Shown here: piece by piece, positions 14,925-22,186 of the stretch
How positions within the stretch are numbered: position 1 is the first letter of the stretch
Layout of the letters: each line of letters starts with the position of its first letter
NCBI GenBank assembly: GCA_900543055.1
Contig: UQQI01000021.1
Location: 1-25,643 of the forward strand
DNA from: an uncultured Mollicutes bacterium
GTDB lineage: Bacteria > Bacillota_I > Bacilli_A > RF39 > UBA660
DNA: 25,643 nucleotides
Direction: 5' to 3'
The notes under the pieces: generated by a model
Told to the model about the DNA's origin: nothing
The model's input: only the letters and a program-made list of their open reading frames with translations
Databases searched by the model: none
Position numbers and translations under genes: made by a program

Positions 14925-16757
14925 ATGGAAACTACTAATATTTCAAAGATTAAAAGAGATAAAATGTTAAAAACTATCAATGAAATTAAAAAAAATATTA
15001 CTGATGAAGAAACAATAAATAACCTATCTTTAATAGAAAATGAATTGACTAAGAAAAAATATGGACTTATTTGGGAAGAACATGAAGAAAGAGTTGACAA
15101 AGAACTAGAAACTAAAATACCAACTTTTGAAGAAGTTAAAGATAAGGAAATTATATCAAGTCCAAATGACAAGTTTAATTTTCTTTTAGAGGGAGATAAT
15201 CTCCATAGTTTATATTTATTAGAAAAAACTCACAAAGGTAAAATCGATGTTATATATATTGATCCACCATATAATACTGGAAACAAAGATTTTTCATATA
15301 ATGATCACTATGTTGATTTTGAAGATGGATACAGACATAGCAAATGGCTTTCATTTATGGAAAAAAGATTAAAAATTGCAAAAGAATTATTGAATGAAAA
15401 AGGAAGTATATTCATTCAAATTGACGATAATGAGCTTTCACAGTTAAAACTTTTATGTGATAATATATTTGGCGAAGAAAACTTTATAAACATTATTTCA
15501 GTAAATATGAAAAACATTGCTGGAGCTTCTGGTGGTGGTGAAGATAAAAGGTTTAAAAAAAATTGTGAATATATTCTTATTTATGCTAAAAATTACCAAT
15601 TAATGCCACCATTTAATGGTGCATATGAATATACAGAAATTTCAGAATTAATTCAAAAATATTTGAGTTCTGGAATAAGTTGGAAATATACATCAGTTTT
15701 AGTTGAGGAAGGACAAAAAAAATATATTTGTTCCACAACTGATGGAAATGGTGATGAAATAAAAATATATAAAAGAATAAATCCTATTATAAAATCTGTA
15801 AAACAAGTAGCATCTGATAATAATATTAGTGAAATCGAGGTTTATAAAAAATTCGGATCAAAAATATTTAGGACAACAAATGCACAATCATCTATTAGAA
15901 CTAGAGTTATACAAGCAAAACAAAATTTTAAAATAAATGATGATGTAATATCAATAGAATATACACCAAAAACTGGGAAAAATAAAGGAATTGTTTATGA
16001 ACAATTCTATAAGGACGATAAATGTAATCTGTTTGTTTGGTTAAAGGATACTACTGAAGAAATTGATGGTAACTTATATAAAAAAGATTTACAAGGTACA
16101 TATTGGGATTTTAATGCAAGGATGAAAAACCTTACAAAAGAAGGAAACATAGTATTTCCTAATGGTAAAAAGCCAATTGATTTAATTAAAAGGATAATAT
16201 CATTGTATCCAAGTAATGATTGTACTATACTCGACTTTTTTGCTGGATCAGGAACAACAGGACATGCAGTTATTTCTTTAAATAATGATGATTCTGGGAC
16301 TAGAAACTACATTTTATGTACCAATAACGAAAATAATATATGTGAAAACATAACATATAAAAGGTTAGAAAATGTAATTAAGGGATATAAAAATGATAAT
16401 GGCAAAAAATATGAAGGATTAGGATCAAGTTTGAAATATTATCGTTGCACTTATATTCCTAGAATAAATACAGAAGAACAAAATATAAATGATAATCTTA
16501 TGAAAAATATTTGTAATTTAATACAATTAGAAAACAGTATTTCAATAGACAACAAAAAGATTCAAGTATATTACAATGAAAATGAATTTGATGACTTCAC
16601 TTCCAATGAAGAACTTTTAAATATCTGTAATAAAGTTTACCTTTCTTCTGATATTTTAATGACTTCAAATCAAAAAAGATTACTCAATGATAAAAATGTG
16701 GAAGTATATATTATACCAGAATATTATTTTAAAGATGAAATTATGGAGGTGTTATAA
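14925..16757 (+). CDS. mod: Type III restriction-modification system, DNA methyltransferase (Mod)
   Basis: A 610-residue adenine N6-methyltransferase of the beta class: catalytic DPPYNTG at 113-119 precedes the SAM-binding FAGSG at about 438-442. The N-terminal LLEGDNLHSLYLLEKTHKGKIDVIYID is typical of type III Mod. The region between (about 190-400) should hold target recognition. Mod methylates one strand of a short asymmetric site and gives Res its specificity. ATG 14925 has a better SD than an upstream in-frame ATG at 14907, which overlaps it. The stop overlaps the res start by one base. Confidence 0.92.
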   Translation: METTNISKIKRDKMLKTINEIKKNITDEETINNLSLIENELTKKKYGLIWEEHEERVDKELETKIPTFEEVKDKEIISSPNDKFNFLLEGDNLHSLYLLEKTHKGKIDVIYIDPPYNTGNKDFSYNDHYVDFEDGYRHSKWLSFMEKRLKIAKELLNEKGSIFIQIDDNELSQLKLLCDNIFGEENFINIISVNMKNIAGASGGGEDKRFKKNCEYILIYAKNYQLMPPFNGAYEYTEISELIQKYLSSGISWKYTSVLVEEGQKKYICSTTDGNGDEIKIYKRINPIIKSVKQVASDNNISEIEVYKKFGSKIFRTTNAQSSIRTRVIQAKQNFKINDDVISIEYTPKTGKNKGIVYEQFYKDDKCNLFVWLKDTTEEIDGNLYKKDLQGTYWDFNARMKNLTKEGNIVFPNGKKPIDLIKRIISLYPSNDCTILDFFAGSGTTGHAVISLNNDDSGTRNYILCTNNENNICENITYKRLENVIKGYKNDNGKKYEGLGSSLKYYRCTYIPRINTEEQNINDNLMKNICNLIQLENSISIDNKKIQVYYNENEFDDFTSNEELLNICNKVYLSSDILMTSNQKRLLNDKNVEVYIIPEYYFKDEIMEVL

Positions 16758-18955
16758 TGCAAAATATAGAGTTAAAAGAATTCCAAATTAATACTGTTAA
16801 CAAACTTTTAGATGCTACTTCTATTGGTGATAAAAAAGAGGTTTTAGTTCAAGCACCTACTGGTAGTGGAAAAACAATTATTTTGCTGTCATACATAGAA
16901 GAATATTTACAAGAACATAATAATTACATATTTGTATGGCTTACCCCAGGTAAGGGTGATTTGGAAGAACAAAGTCGCTCTAAAATGACAAAATTTCTTC
17001 CAACTCTTAATAGTAAAAATATTCAAGATGTCTTATTGCAAGGATTCGAATCAAAAGATACTGCTTTTATAAACTGGGAAACAATTACTAAAAAAGGTAA
17101 TACTGCTTTAAAAGATACTGAAAGAAAAAATTTATATGAAAGAATAAAAGAAGCACATAATAATGGCTATAAGTTTATTGCTATTATAGATGAAGAACAT
17201 TTGAATAAAACAATTAAGGCTGAATCTATTATTGAATATATGAATCCAGAATATATTGTTAGAGTTAGTGCTACTACAAAAATGAATAAAGAAGCAGAAT
17301 ATATAGAAATAAGTGAATTAGATGTTATTAATGAAGGTCTTATAACCAGAGCATTATATATAAATGAAGGTGTTTCAAATGCTAATGTTTTAACAAACGA
17401 GCACGAATATTTACTAGAACTCGCTTTAAGCAAAAGAAAAGCAATTAAAGAAGAATATCTAAAAAATAATATACAAGTAAATCCATTAATTATTATCCAA
17501 GTTCCTAGCAAATCAGATGATTTAATACAGCAAATAGAAACAATTTTAAATGAAAAAGGATATTCTTATGAAAGAAAAAATCTTTCCATTTGGCTCTCTG
17601 ATAGAAAAGAAAATATTGATAACATAGAAAATAATGAATCCAATCAAGCAGTTTTAATTATGAAACAAGCAATTTCTACTGGATGGGATTGCCCAAGAGC
17701 AAAAATACTTGTAAAACTTCGTGATAATATGAGTGAAGAATTTGAAACACAAACTATTGGAAGAATAAGAAGAATGCCACAAGCACATCATTATGATAAT
17801 ATTCTATTAGATAATTGCTATCTTTATACATTTGATGAAAAATATGAGGAAACAGTAAAACAAGAATTAGGAAATAATGCTAAAGAAAGTAAAGTTGTGT
17901 TTTTAAAAAATGAATTTAAGAACAAGGTTTTATTGAAGAAAAATACTTTTGATAGTAGTTTTGATAGCTTTGATGAAAGACAAACATTTAATATTCTTCG
18001 TGATTATTATATAGAGAAATATAAACTTACTAATAATAAAAATAGTAATAGAACTATATTAGAGGCAAATGGTTACAATTTTAAATCAACAATAGAAAAT
18101 GAAATAGTTCAAGGAAAAATAGTTAAAATTGAAGAAATTCAAGATGCTAATAGAATAATGATTGAATCAAAAGTTAATACTAGTAAGAATGGCTTTGAAT
18201 TAAGACATTCAATTAATGTTATATCATCAAAAATTGGTATGAGATATGATAGAACTAGAATAATGCTAGAAAGAATGTTTTTAAGAGGAAGAATATTTAA
18301 TAGAAAGTTTGTCGATTTAACTATTCCAGAGTTTTATGCTTTTGTTATTAATAATGAAGAAATTTTAAAACATGATTTTCAAGAAGCAGTATCACAAAAA
18401 GCAAGACAACAAAAATTAAAATTTGAGGATATTAAAGAAATTGACTGGAAAGCACCAGAAATGGATTATATTAAATATGATTCAAAAATGAAAGATCCAG
18501 TAATATATGAAAAAGCAATTTATATTGGTTACCCTAGTAATACTATCAAATCAAATTCTGAAAGAATGTTTGAAAAATATTGTGAAAATTCCAATAATAT
18601 AAAATGGTTTTATAAGAATGGTGAATCAGCAGATATATATTTTTCATTAGTTTATATTGATAAAGTAAACAAAAAATGGCATTTTTATCCAGATTTTATA
18701 GTGTGTGACAAAAATAATGAACTTTGGATTATAGAAACTAAAGGTGGAGAAAATTCATCTGGTTCATCAAAAAATATAGATATAAAAGTTGAAAATAAAT
18801 TTGAGGCATTAAAAGAATATTCAAAAAGATATGGTGTTAAATGGGCTTTCGTAAGAGATTATGATAAAAGCAATGAACTTTATTATAATAATACTGAGTA
18901 TATTGATGAAATGGAAAATGATTCTTGGAATAAATTGGATAATTTATTTAAATAA
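16757..18955 (+). CDS. res: Type III restriction-modification system, helicase-nuclease (Res)
   Basis: A 732-residue protein: SF2 helicase with Walker A APTGSGKT (33-40), Walker B DEEH (145-148), motif III SAT, and QTIGRIRRMP (motif VI). A C-terminal PD-(D/E)XK nuclease follows (YPDFIV about 643-648, then IIETKGG about 656-662). All key residues are present, so it should be active. It is somewhat shorter than many Res proteins. SD GGAGGTG is inside the end of mod, and TAATG overlap couples the two. With Mod it forms a phage and foreign-DNA defence complex requiring two inversely oriented sites. Confidence 0.92.
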   Translation: MQNIELKEFQINTVNKLLDATSIGDKKEVLVQAPTGSGKTIILLSYIEEYLQEHNNYIFVWLTPGKGDLEEQSRSKMTKFLPTLNSKNIQDVLLQGFESKDTAFINWETITKKGNTALKDTERKNLYERIKEAHNNGYKFIAIIDEEHLNKTIKAESIIEYMNPEYIVRVSATTKMNKEAEYIEISELDVINEGLITRALYINEGVSNANVLTNEHEYLLELALSKRKAIKEEYLKNNIQVNPLIIIQVPSKSDDLIQQIETILNEKGYSYERKNLSIWLSDRKENIDNIENNESNQAVLIMKQAISTGWDCPRAKILVKLRDNMSEEFETQTIGRIRRMPQAHHYDNILLDNCYLYTFDEKYEETVKQELGNNAKESKVVFLKNEFKNKVLLKKNTFDSSFDSFDERQTFNILRDYYIEKYKLTNNKNSNRTILEANGYNFKSTIENEIVQGKIVKIEEIQDANRIMIESKVNTSKNGFELRHSINVISSKIGMRYDRTRIMLERMFLRGRIFNRKFVDLTIPEFYAFVINNEEILKHDFQEAVSQKARQQKLKFEDIKEIDWKAPEMDYIKYDSKMKDPVIYEKAIYIGYPSNTIKSNSERMFEKYCENSNNIKWFYKNGESADIYFSLVYIDKVNKKWHFYPDFIVCDKNNELWIIETKGGENSSGSSKNIDIKVENKFEALKEYSKRYGVKWAFVRDYDKSNELYYNNTEYIDEMENDSWNKLDNLFK

Positions 18956-18968
18956 ATTTGGAGGTTTT

Positions 18969-19208
18969 ATGAAAGAAAAAAAGAAAAAAGATACTAATAC
19001 TTCAAACAATTTAAAAGATATAAAAAAAGAAGAACAAAAATCTGAGTTTTGTTCTTGTAAAAATATTATTTCTATATATACTGATACAGAATCATCTGAT
19101 TTTGGTTATTGGGATGTATGTTCTAATTGCAATAAAAAATTAGAAGATGGTTTTCATTATTATAACCATTATGATGGTGAAGATCATTGTGATGATGATT
19201 TATACTAA
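18969..19208 (+). CDS. Small Cys-rich acidic protein linked to the restriction operon
   Basis: A 79-residue protein with SD GGAGG 4 bases before ATG and 13 bases after res, so it is probably the third gene of the operon. A lysine-rich N-terminus is followed by CSC and, after a gap, CSNC (a likely Zn- or Fe-binding four-Cys knuckle), then a His/Asp-rich tail (HYYNHYDGEDHCDDDLY) that may also bind metal. No family recognised. A structural or regulatory partner of Res/Mod is possible but unproven. Confidence 0.6.
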   Translation: MKEKKKKDTNTSNNLKDIKKEEQKSEFCSCKNIISIYTDTESSDFGYWDVCSNCNKKLEDGFHYYNHYDGEDHCDDDLY

Positions 19209-19238
19209 AAGAAGTAGATAACAATTTCTACTTCTTTT
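19207..19238. terminator. Bidirectional terminator between convergent genes
   Basis: AAAAGAAGTAGA (19207-19218) and TCTACTTCTTTT (19227-19238) form a perfect 12-bp stem with A-tract/T-tract flanks. It overlaps the stop codons of both the Cys-rich gene and the minus-strand Xre gene. Confidence 0.85.
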
Positions 19239-19506
19239 CATCTATTCTATTAAATGCTGTTTTATGACTTCTATCATATCTTAATAATTCAGATGCAGTC
19301 ATTTTTAATTTACGATCAATGTTCTTATTCATACCTTCTGCTATCTTATCAAGCATTTCAATAGTAGGCTTTCTTTTACAATTTTCTAATTCATTTATAT
19401 AAACTAAGTTACTTCCAACTTTCTCAGCAAATTTTTCTTGAGATAAGTTATATTTTTGTCTATAATATTTTAAATTCATTGATAGTATTTCACGACTATT
19501 ATTCAT
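19228..19506 (-). CDS. Xre-family helix-turn-helix regulator
   Basis: A 92-residue protein; residues about 6-60 form a Cro/CI-type helix-turn-helix (LKYYRQKYNLSQEKFAEKVG, VYINELENCKRKPT). The charged tail is unassigned. ATG at 19506 with GAGGT upstream. It is convergent with the restriction operon and divergent from the small membrane gene at 19662; the shared upstream region has a promoter and two AAGTGTT direct repeats (19543-19549, 19584-19590) that could be operators. It may be a restriction-control or element-maintenance regulator. Confidence 0.8.
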   Translation of the reverse strand: MNNSREILSMNLKYYRQKYNLSQEKFAEKVGSNLVYINELENCKRKPTIEMLDKIAEGMNKNIDRKLKMTASELLRYDRSHKTAFNRIDEKK

Positions 19507-19588
19507 AAAATCTTACCTCACTTTCTACAATTTATTTTATACAAGTGTTAAATAATTATCTTTTGCACAACTGTTTAAGGTAAAAGTG

Positions 19589-19616
19589 TTGATTTTTTAT
19601 AGAAATCGGTTATCAT
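19589..19616 (+). promoter_or_regulatory. Promoter of the small membrane-protein gene
   Basis: TTGATT (19589-19594), 16-bp spacer, TATCAT (19611-19616). One AAGTGTT repeat overlaps the -35 box. Confidence 0.5.
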
Positions 19617-19661
19617 ATTAATATATGTAGTAAATCTTAAATAGTTTGGTGGTGAAATAAA

Positions 19662-19910
19662 ATGAGTATTAAAAAAACAATAAGTATATTGGGAGCATTT
19701 ATATTTCTAGTATTCCTAATTAAAGGATTATATTTTGATACAAATTTAGGATATACCTTAGAAGCATCTCCTTTTTCAATGACAGGATGTCCATTGTTTA
19801 TCGAATCATTATTATCAGTTGCATTATTGCCTTTTTTAGTATATGCAATAATAGAAGAATCATTCGACAAAGTTATTAATCGTTTCAGTAAAAAAATCAA
19901 TGCTAATTAA
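19662..19910 (+). CDS. Small membrane protein of unknown function
   Basis: An 82-residue protein with two predicted membrane helices (about 5-24 and 48-66), a 20-odd residue loop between them, and a basic C-terminus. SD GGTGGTG precedes ATG. It has its own promoter and terminator. No family recognised. Confidence 0.6.
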   Translation: MSIKKTISILGAFIFLVFLIKGLYFDTNLGYTLEASPFSMTGCPLFIESLLSVALLPFLVYAIIEESFDKVINRFSKKINAN

Positions 19911-19917
19911 AAATAGT

Positions 19918-19951
19918 AAAGAAATATTTTATGAAAGTATTTCTTTCTTTT
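19918..19951 (+). terminator. Intrinsic terminator
   Basis: AAAGAAATA (19918-19926) pairs with TATTTCTTT (19938-19946), followed by CTTTT. Confidence 0.7.
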
Positions 19952-19995
19952 AATAATTGTGTATAATAATAGTAAATTAAGTTTTGAGGTGCATT

Positions 19996-20337
19996 ATGAG
20001 AGTAGTTAATAAAAATGTAGAATCAAAAAGGGATATCATAAGTGAATTAAAAAACATTAAAGTTAATTCAACAAATAAACATAAGGAAATAGAATTAGAT
20101 TCTTACATAGTAAGTATTGTTATGATAATTATTACTTCTAATGCTAGTAATCTTAATGAAAATGAATATGTTGTATATATGCTTATTCAAGATAAAAAAA
20201 CTGATGATTTATATGGGAAATTTAATTTAAAAACATTCTTTGATGAAGAAGATGCTAATGCTTATTATGATAAGATGATACTTGAAGCATCTACCTTTTC
20301 TAAAGAAAAAATTGAAGATTTAGTGCGAGATTTATAG
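19996..20337 (+). CDS. Protein of unknown function
   Basis: A 113-residue protein starting at ATG 19996 (SD GAGGTG 19986-19991; a TTG at 19984 lies before the SD). A TATAAT at 19962-19967 is the likely -10. A hydrophobic strand (YIVSIVMIIITS) sits at about 39-50, then YVVYMLIQDKKTDDLYGKF, so probably a small alpha/beta soluble protein and not a membrane protein. It lies directly before a repeat array. No family recognised. Confidence 0.6.
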   Translation: MRVVNKNVESKRDIISELKNIKVNSTNKHKEIELDSYIVSIVMIIITSNASNLNENEYVVYMLIQDKKTDDLYGKFNLKTFFDEEDANAYYDKMILEASTFSKEKIEDLVRDL

Positions 20338-20340
20338 TTG

Positions 20341-20390
20341 GCATTAAAAAGCATCGAAAAGCATTGAAAAGCATCAAAAAGCATCGTTTA
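20341..20390. repeat. Five tandem 10-bp iteron-like repeats (GCATYRAAAA)
   Basis: GCATTAAAAA, GCATCGAAAA, GCATTGAAAA, GCATCAAAAA and GCATCGTTTA follow one another with a strict 10-bp period. They lie immediately upstream of a promoter whose -35 box begins 5 bp after the last copy. One-helical-turn spacing suggests side-by-side binding of a regulator or replication/partition protein on one DNA face. Confidence 0.75.
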
Positions 20391-20393
20391 GTT

Positions 20394-20422
20394 CTTGACT
20401 TAGTAAAGTCAAGTGGTAAAAT
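20394..20422 (+). promoter_or_regulatory. Promoter with an 8-bp dyad over the -35 box
   Basis: TTGACT (20395-20400), 16-bp spacer, TAAAAT (20417-20422). CTTGACTT (20394-20401) and AAGTCAAG (20406-20413) form a perfect inverted repeat covering the -35 box, a likely operator. Confidence 0.6.
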
Positions 20423-20428
20423 ATAGTA

Positions 20429-20475
20429 AAATCGATGAATTGTATCGAAAGAAACAAGTCATCGTTTTTTTTTTT
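20429..20475 (+). ncRNA. Short terminated RNA downstream of the iterons
   Basis: From the predicted start near 20429 only about 45 bases are read before a terminator: CGATGA (20433-20438) pairs with TCATCG (20459-20464), followed by eleven T (20465-20475). A competing hairpin, TCGAT (20432-20436) with ATCGA (20444-20448), uses the same bases, so the RNA could switch between terminating and reading through. No coding frame fits. It could be a small regulatory RNA or an attenuator for the genes beyond. Confidence 0.45.
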
Positions 20476-20501
20476 GTTATTAACTTTTTTCACAAAAGCC
20501 A

Positions 20502-20530
20502 TTGACAATATAAAATAAAAATATTAGAAT
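20502..20530 (+). promoter_or_regulatory. Consensus promoter of the leader-peptide/regulator unit
   Basis: TTGACA (20502-20507), 17-bp spacer, TAGAAT (20525-20530). Transcripts would carry a long leader (about 225 bases) to the gene at 20764. Confidence 0.75.
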
Positions 20531-20623
20531 AATAGCCAATATTTGGAAAAAGAAAAATTTTTGTTATGTGTGAAGTGATTGTGGTAGTATTTGATGACTT
20601 CACCTTAAGGTAAGGTGATAACT

Positions 20624-20701
20624 ATGCAAAATCATAAATCTTATTTTAGTGTTTATAACTTAAATTTAGTTTCTCTAAAAAACGAGGAGATACTTATATA
20701 G
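20624..20701 (+). CDS. Leader peptide upstream of a terminator hairpin
   Basis: A 25-codon frame with a strong SD (AAGGTG, 20612-20617, 6 bases before ATG). Its last codons and TAG stop (20699-20701) lie inside the left arm and loop of the downstream terminator hairpin. A ribosome on this frame would block hairpin formation, the classic layout of translation-dependent attenuation. The peptide (MQNHKSYFSVYNLN...) has no run of a single amino acid, so the signal is not an obvious amino-acid shortage. Confidence 0.55.
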   Translation: MQNHKSYFSVYNLNLVSLKNEEILI

Positions 20702-20733
20702 GGTTAAATTCCCCTTATAAGCGTCTCCTTTTC
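20685..20733 (+). terminator. Attenuator-type terminator before the regulator gene
   Basis: GGAGATACTTATA (20686-20698) pairs with TATAAGCGTCTCC (20716-20728), with one G-U and one mismatch, plus an inner GGG/CCC, followed by TTTTC. It stands between the leader peptide and the gene at 20764, so read-through must be regulated or partial. Confidence 0.75.
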
Positions 20734-20763
20734 TATTGGCTATATTCAAGTTGGAGGGTTAAA

Positions 20764-21300
20764 ATGAATAACACAATACAAGAAAATGAAGGTCTATTTG
20801 ATAATGAAATGTTATCTAAATTAGATTTAATTGATTACGATATTGAAAGAACTTTCTATCGTGTCTGTATGTTTATGAAAAAATATAGAAAATTAAAGGT
20901 AAAAAATTATTGTGAAGTACCAATTAAAATTACTAGTACTTATAAATATGTTTTTGTTGATGAAAAAACTAAAGGTATTAATGATTATACTAAATTAGAT
21001 GCTTTTATAGATAATGATACAGAATATCAAGAACTGTCAAAAAAAATTTGCTCTATAACTAAGCATTTTAGTCAAGAAGAATTAGTTTATTATACTATAT
21101 GCTTGTATAGACAAGAATCTGAAACTCGTGCTTTTAAAGAAATTGGTTGTTCTAATAAAGGTCTTGTACCAATTAAAAATAGTTGTATTGTGAAATTTGC
21201 TTGTGCCTTGGATATAGAAGTATATAATGATGATGATGGATTTGCTGACCCTAACGAGGAAGAAAAGTTTGAAAAATTTATGAAAGAATTTAAGTTGTAG
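20764..21300 (+). CDS. Putative ArpU/sigma region 4-like transcriptional regulator
   Basis: A 178-residue, acidic, soluble protein with SD GGAGGG before ATG. The section at about 105-160 (FSQEELVYYTICLYRQESETRAFKE, then GCSNKGLVPIKNSCIVKFACAL) has the helix pattern of sigma-70 region 4/ArpU-type phage and mobile-element regulators. The N-terminal 100 residues are not recognised. It sits behind an attenuator, so its level is likely tuned by translation of the leader; it may in turn activate the surface-protein genes that follow. Both role and family are tentative. Confidence 0.5.
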   Translation: MNNTIQENEGLFDNEMLSKLDLIDYDIERTFYRVCMFMKKYRKLKVKNYCEVPIKITSTYKYVFVDEKTKGINDYTKLDAFIDNDTEYQELSKKICSITKHFSQEELVYYTICLYRQESETRAFKEIGCSNKGLVPIKNSCIVKFACALDIEVYNDDDGFADPNEEEKFEKFMKEFKL

Positions 21301-21301
21301 A

Positions 21302-21351
21302 AATGCAACTTTTTTTATTGCATTAAAGGAGGTGGTTTTATGATTGTGTAA
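21302..21351 (+). other. Hairpin and three-codon frame with a perfect SD
   Basis: AATGCAA (21302-21308) pairs with TTGCATT (21318-21324); the T-run is in the loop, so it is not a standard terminator. AAAGGAGG (21326-21333) then precedes ATG ATT GTG TAA (21340-21351). The frame after the stop stays open for twelve more codons to TAG. It could be a minimal upstream frame or a gene with a fresh nonsense mutation. Confidence 0.3.
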
Positions 21352-21369
21352 AAGGTAATTCTTAATGAT

Positions 21370-21398
21370 TTGACAAAAGTTTTTAAGTAGTATATCAT
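21370..21398 (+). promoter_or_regulatory. Promoter of the anchored extracellular protein gene
   Basis: TTGACA (21370-21375), 17-bp spacer, TATCAT (21393-21398), 19 bases before the next ATG. Confidence 0.7.
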
Positions 21399-21416
21399 TC
21401 AAGCAAAGGTGATATT

Positions 21417-22031
21417 ATGAAATCAAAAATCTTTAAAATTAGCATTATTGCCATAATAGTGATACTAATTACTACTTTTATCTTTATTGGTAAAACCAAT
21501 TCTAGTAAGAATAACTTATCAAAAAATTTTACTAGCAATACAGAATCAAAAGAAAAAGTAAAACAAAAAGATATTCAAGAGAAAACAGAAAATCAAAAGG
21601 AATTACCAAAAGAAAGAAATGAAAGTGTTGATGTTGTAGAAAGTCCTAAGGAAGAGGTAAAAGAAAATAAAGTATTTTCTACTACTTCTACTACATCAAA
21701 TAATTCAAATGAAAAAAATCAAAATAATAATCAACAAAATCAATCACAACCTAATAATAATCAAATTAAAGAAGAACCAACAAAAGAAAATAATAATTCT
21801 TATATAGGTATTCCTAATCCAAATGATTTTAATTATTCTTTTCATAAAGGTAAAATTGAATATAGTTCTATGGATGCTTGTCTTTCTGCTAGCGAAAGAA
21901 TTTCTTTGAAAGATACAGTTGATATTATTAATAGTTGGTGTATGGATGTTGTTGATGGTCAAGGTACAGTTTTAGGTGAATATTTATATATTAATTGTTC
22001 ATCTGGAAATTGTAATAAGTATAAAGATTAG
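21417..22031 (+). CDS. Membrane-anchored extracellular protein of unknown function
   Basis: A 204-residue protein with SD AAAGGTG. An N-terminal membrane helix (about 7-25) has no lipobox Cys, so it acts as an uncleaved anchor or signal peptide. A long low-complexity linker rich in Asn, Gln, Glu, Lys and Ser (about 28-128) would cross the wall. The C-terminal domain (about 130-204: YIGIPNPNDFNYSFHKGKIEY onwards) contains four Cys that could form two disulfides. No family recognised. It lies upstream of the adhesin/sortase genes but has its own promoter and terminator. Confidence 0.65.
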   Translation: MKSKIFKISIIAIIVILITTFIFIGKTNSSKNNLSKNFTSNTESKEKVKQKDIQEKTENQKELPKERNESVDVVESPKEEVKENKVFSTTSTTSNNSNEKNQNNNQQNQSQPNNNQIKEEPTKENNNSYIGIPNPNDFNYSFHKGKIEYSSMDACLSASERISLKDTVDIINSWCMDVVDGQGTVLGEYLYINCSSGNCNKYKD

Positions 22032-22048
22032 ATATTCTAGTCTTTTTT
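22024..22048 (+). terminator. Intrinsic terminator overlapping a stop codon
   Basis: AAGATTAGA (22024-22032) pairs with TCTAGTCTT (22036-22044), one G-U pair, TAT loop, then TTTT. The next SD follows within 8 bases, so some read-through into the adhesin operon is likely. Confidence 0.7.
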
Positions 22049-22063
22049 ATTTTGGAGGAAAAA

Positions 22064-22186
22064 ATGAAAATATTATTATTTATTGGAATTGCACTATTAA
22101 TTTTACTAGTGCTTTTTTTATGGTCTGCTTGTGCCTTATCAAGTAAAATTTCACGAGAGGAGGAAATAATTGAAAATGAAAAATAA
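22064..22186 (+). CDS. Small single-helix membrane protein
   Basis: A 40-residue protein: one hydrophobic helix (residues 2-25) and an acidic cytoplasmic tail (SREEEIIENEK). SD GGAGG lies 7 bases before ATG. It overlaps the start of the adhesin gene by 17 bases and carries that gene's SD, so it is translated in tandem with it. Function unknown; a chaperone or membrane partner of the adhesin/sortase pair is possible. Confidence 0.6.
   Translation: MKILLFIGIALLILLVLFLWSACALSSKISREEEIIENEK

Noticed and set aside
8047..19549. A shared 13-base word TTATACAAGTGTT at 8047-8059 and 19537-19549, each near a promoter, suggesting a common regulator.
   Set aside because: In 25 kb of AT-rich sequence several 13-base matches are expected by chance, and the surrounding bases do not align.
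20341..20390. CRISPR array.
   Set aside because: The repeats are contiguous 10-bp units without spacers, and no cas gene is present.
20341..20475. Type III toxin-antitoxin (ToxIN-like) system from repeats followed by a terminator.
   Set aside because: The repeats are 10 bp, lie upstream of the promoter and are not transcribed from it, and the next protein does not look like a ToxN RNase.
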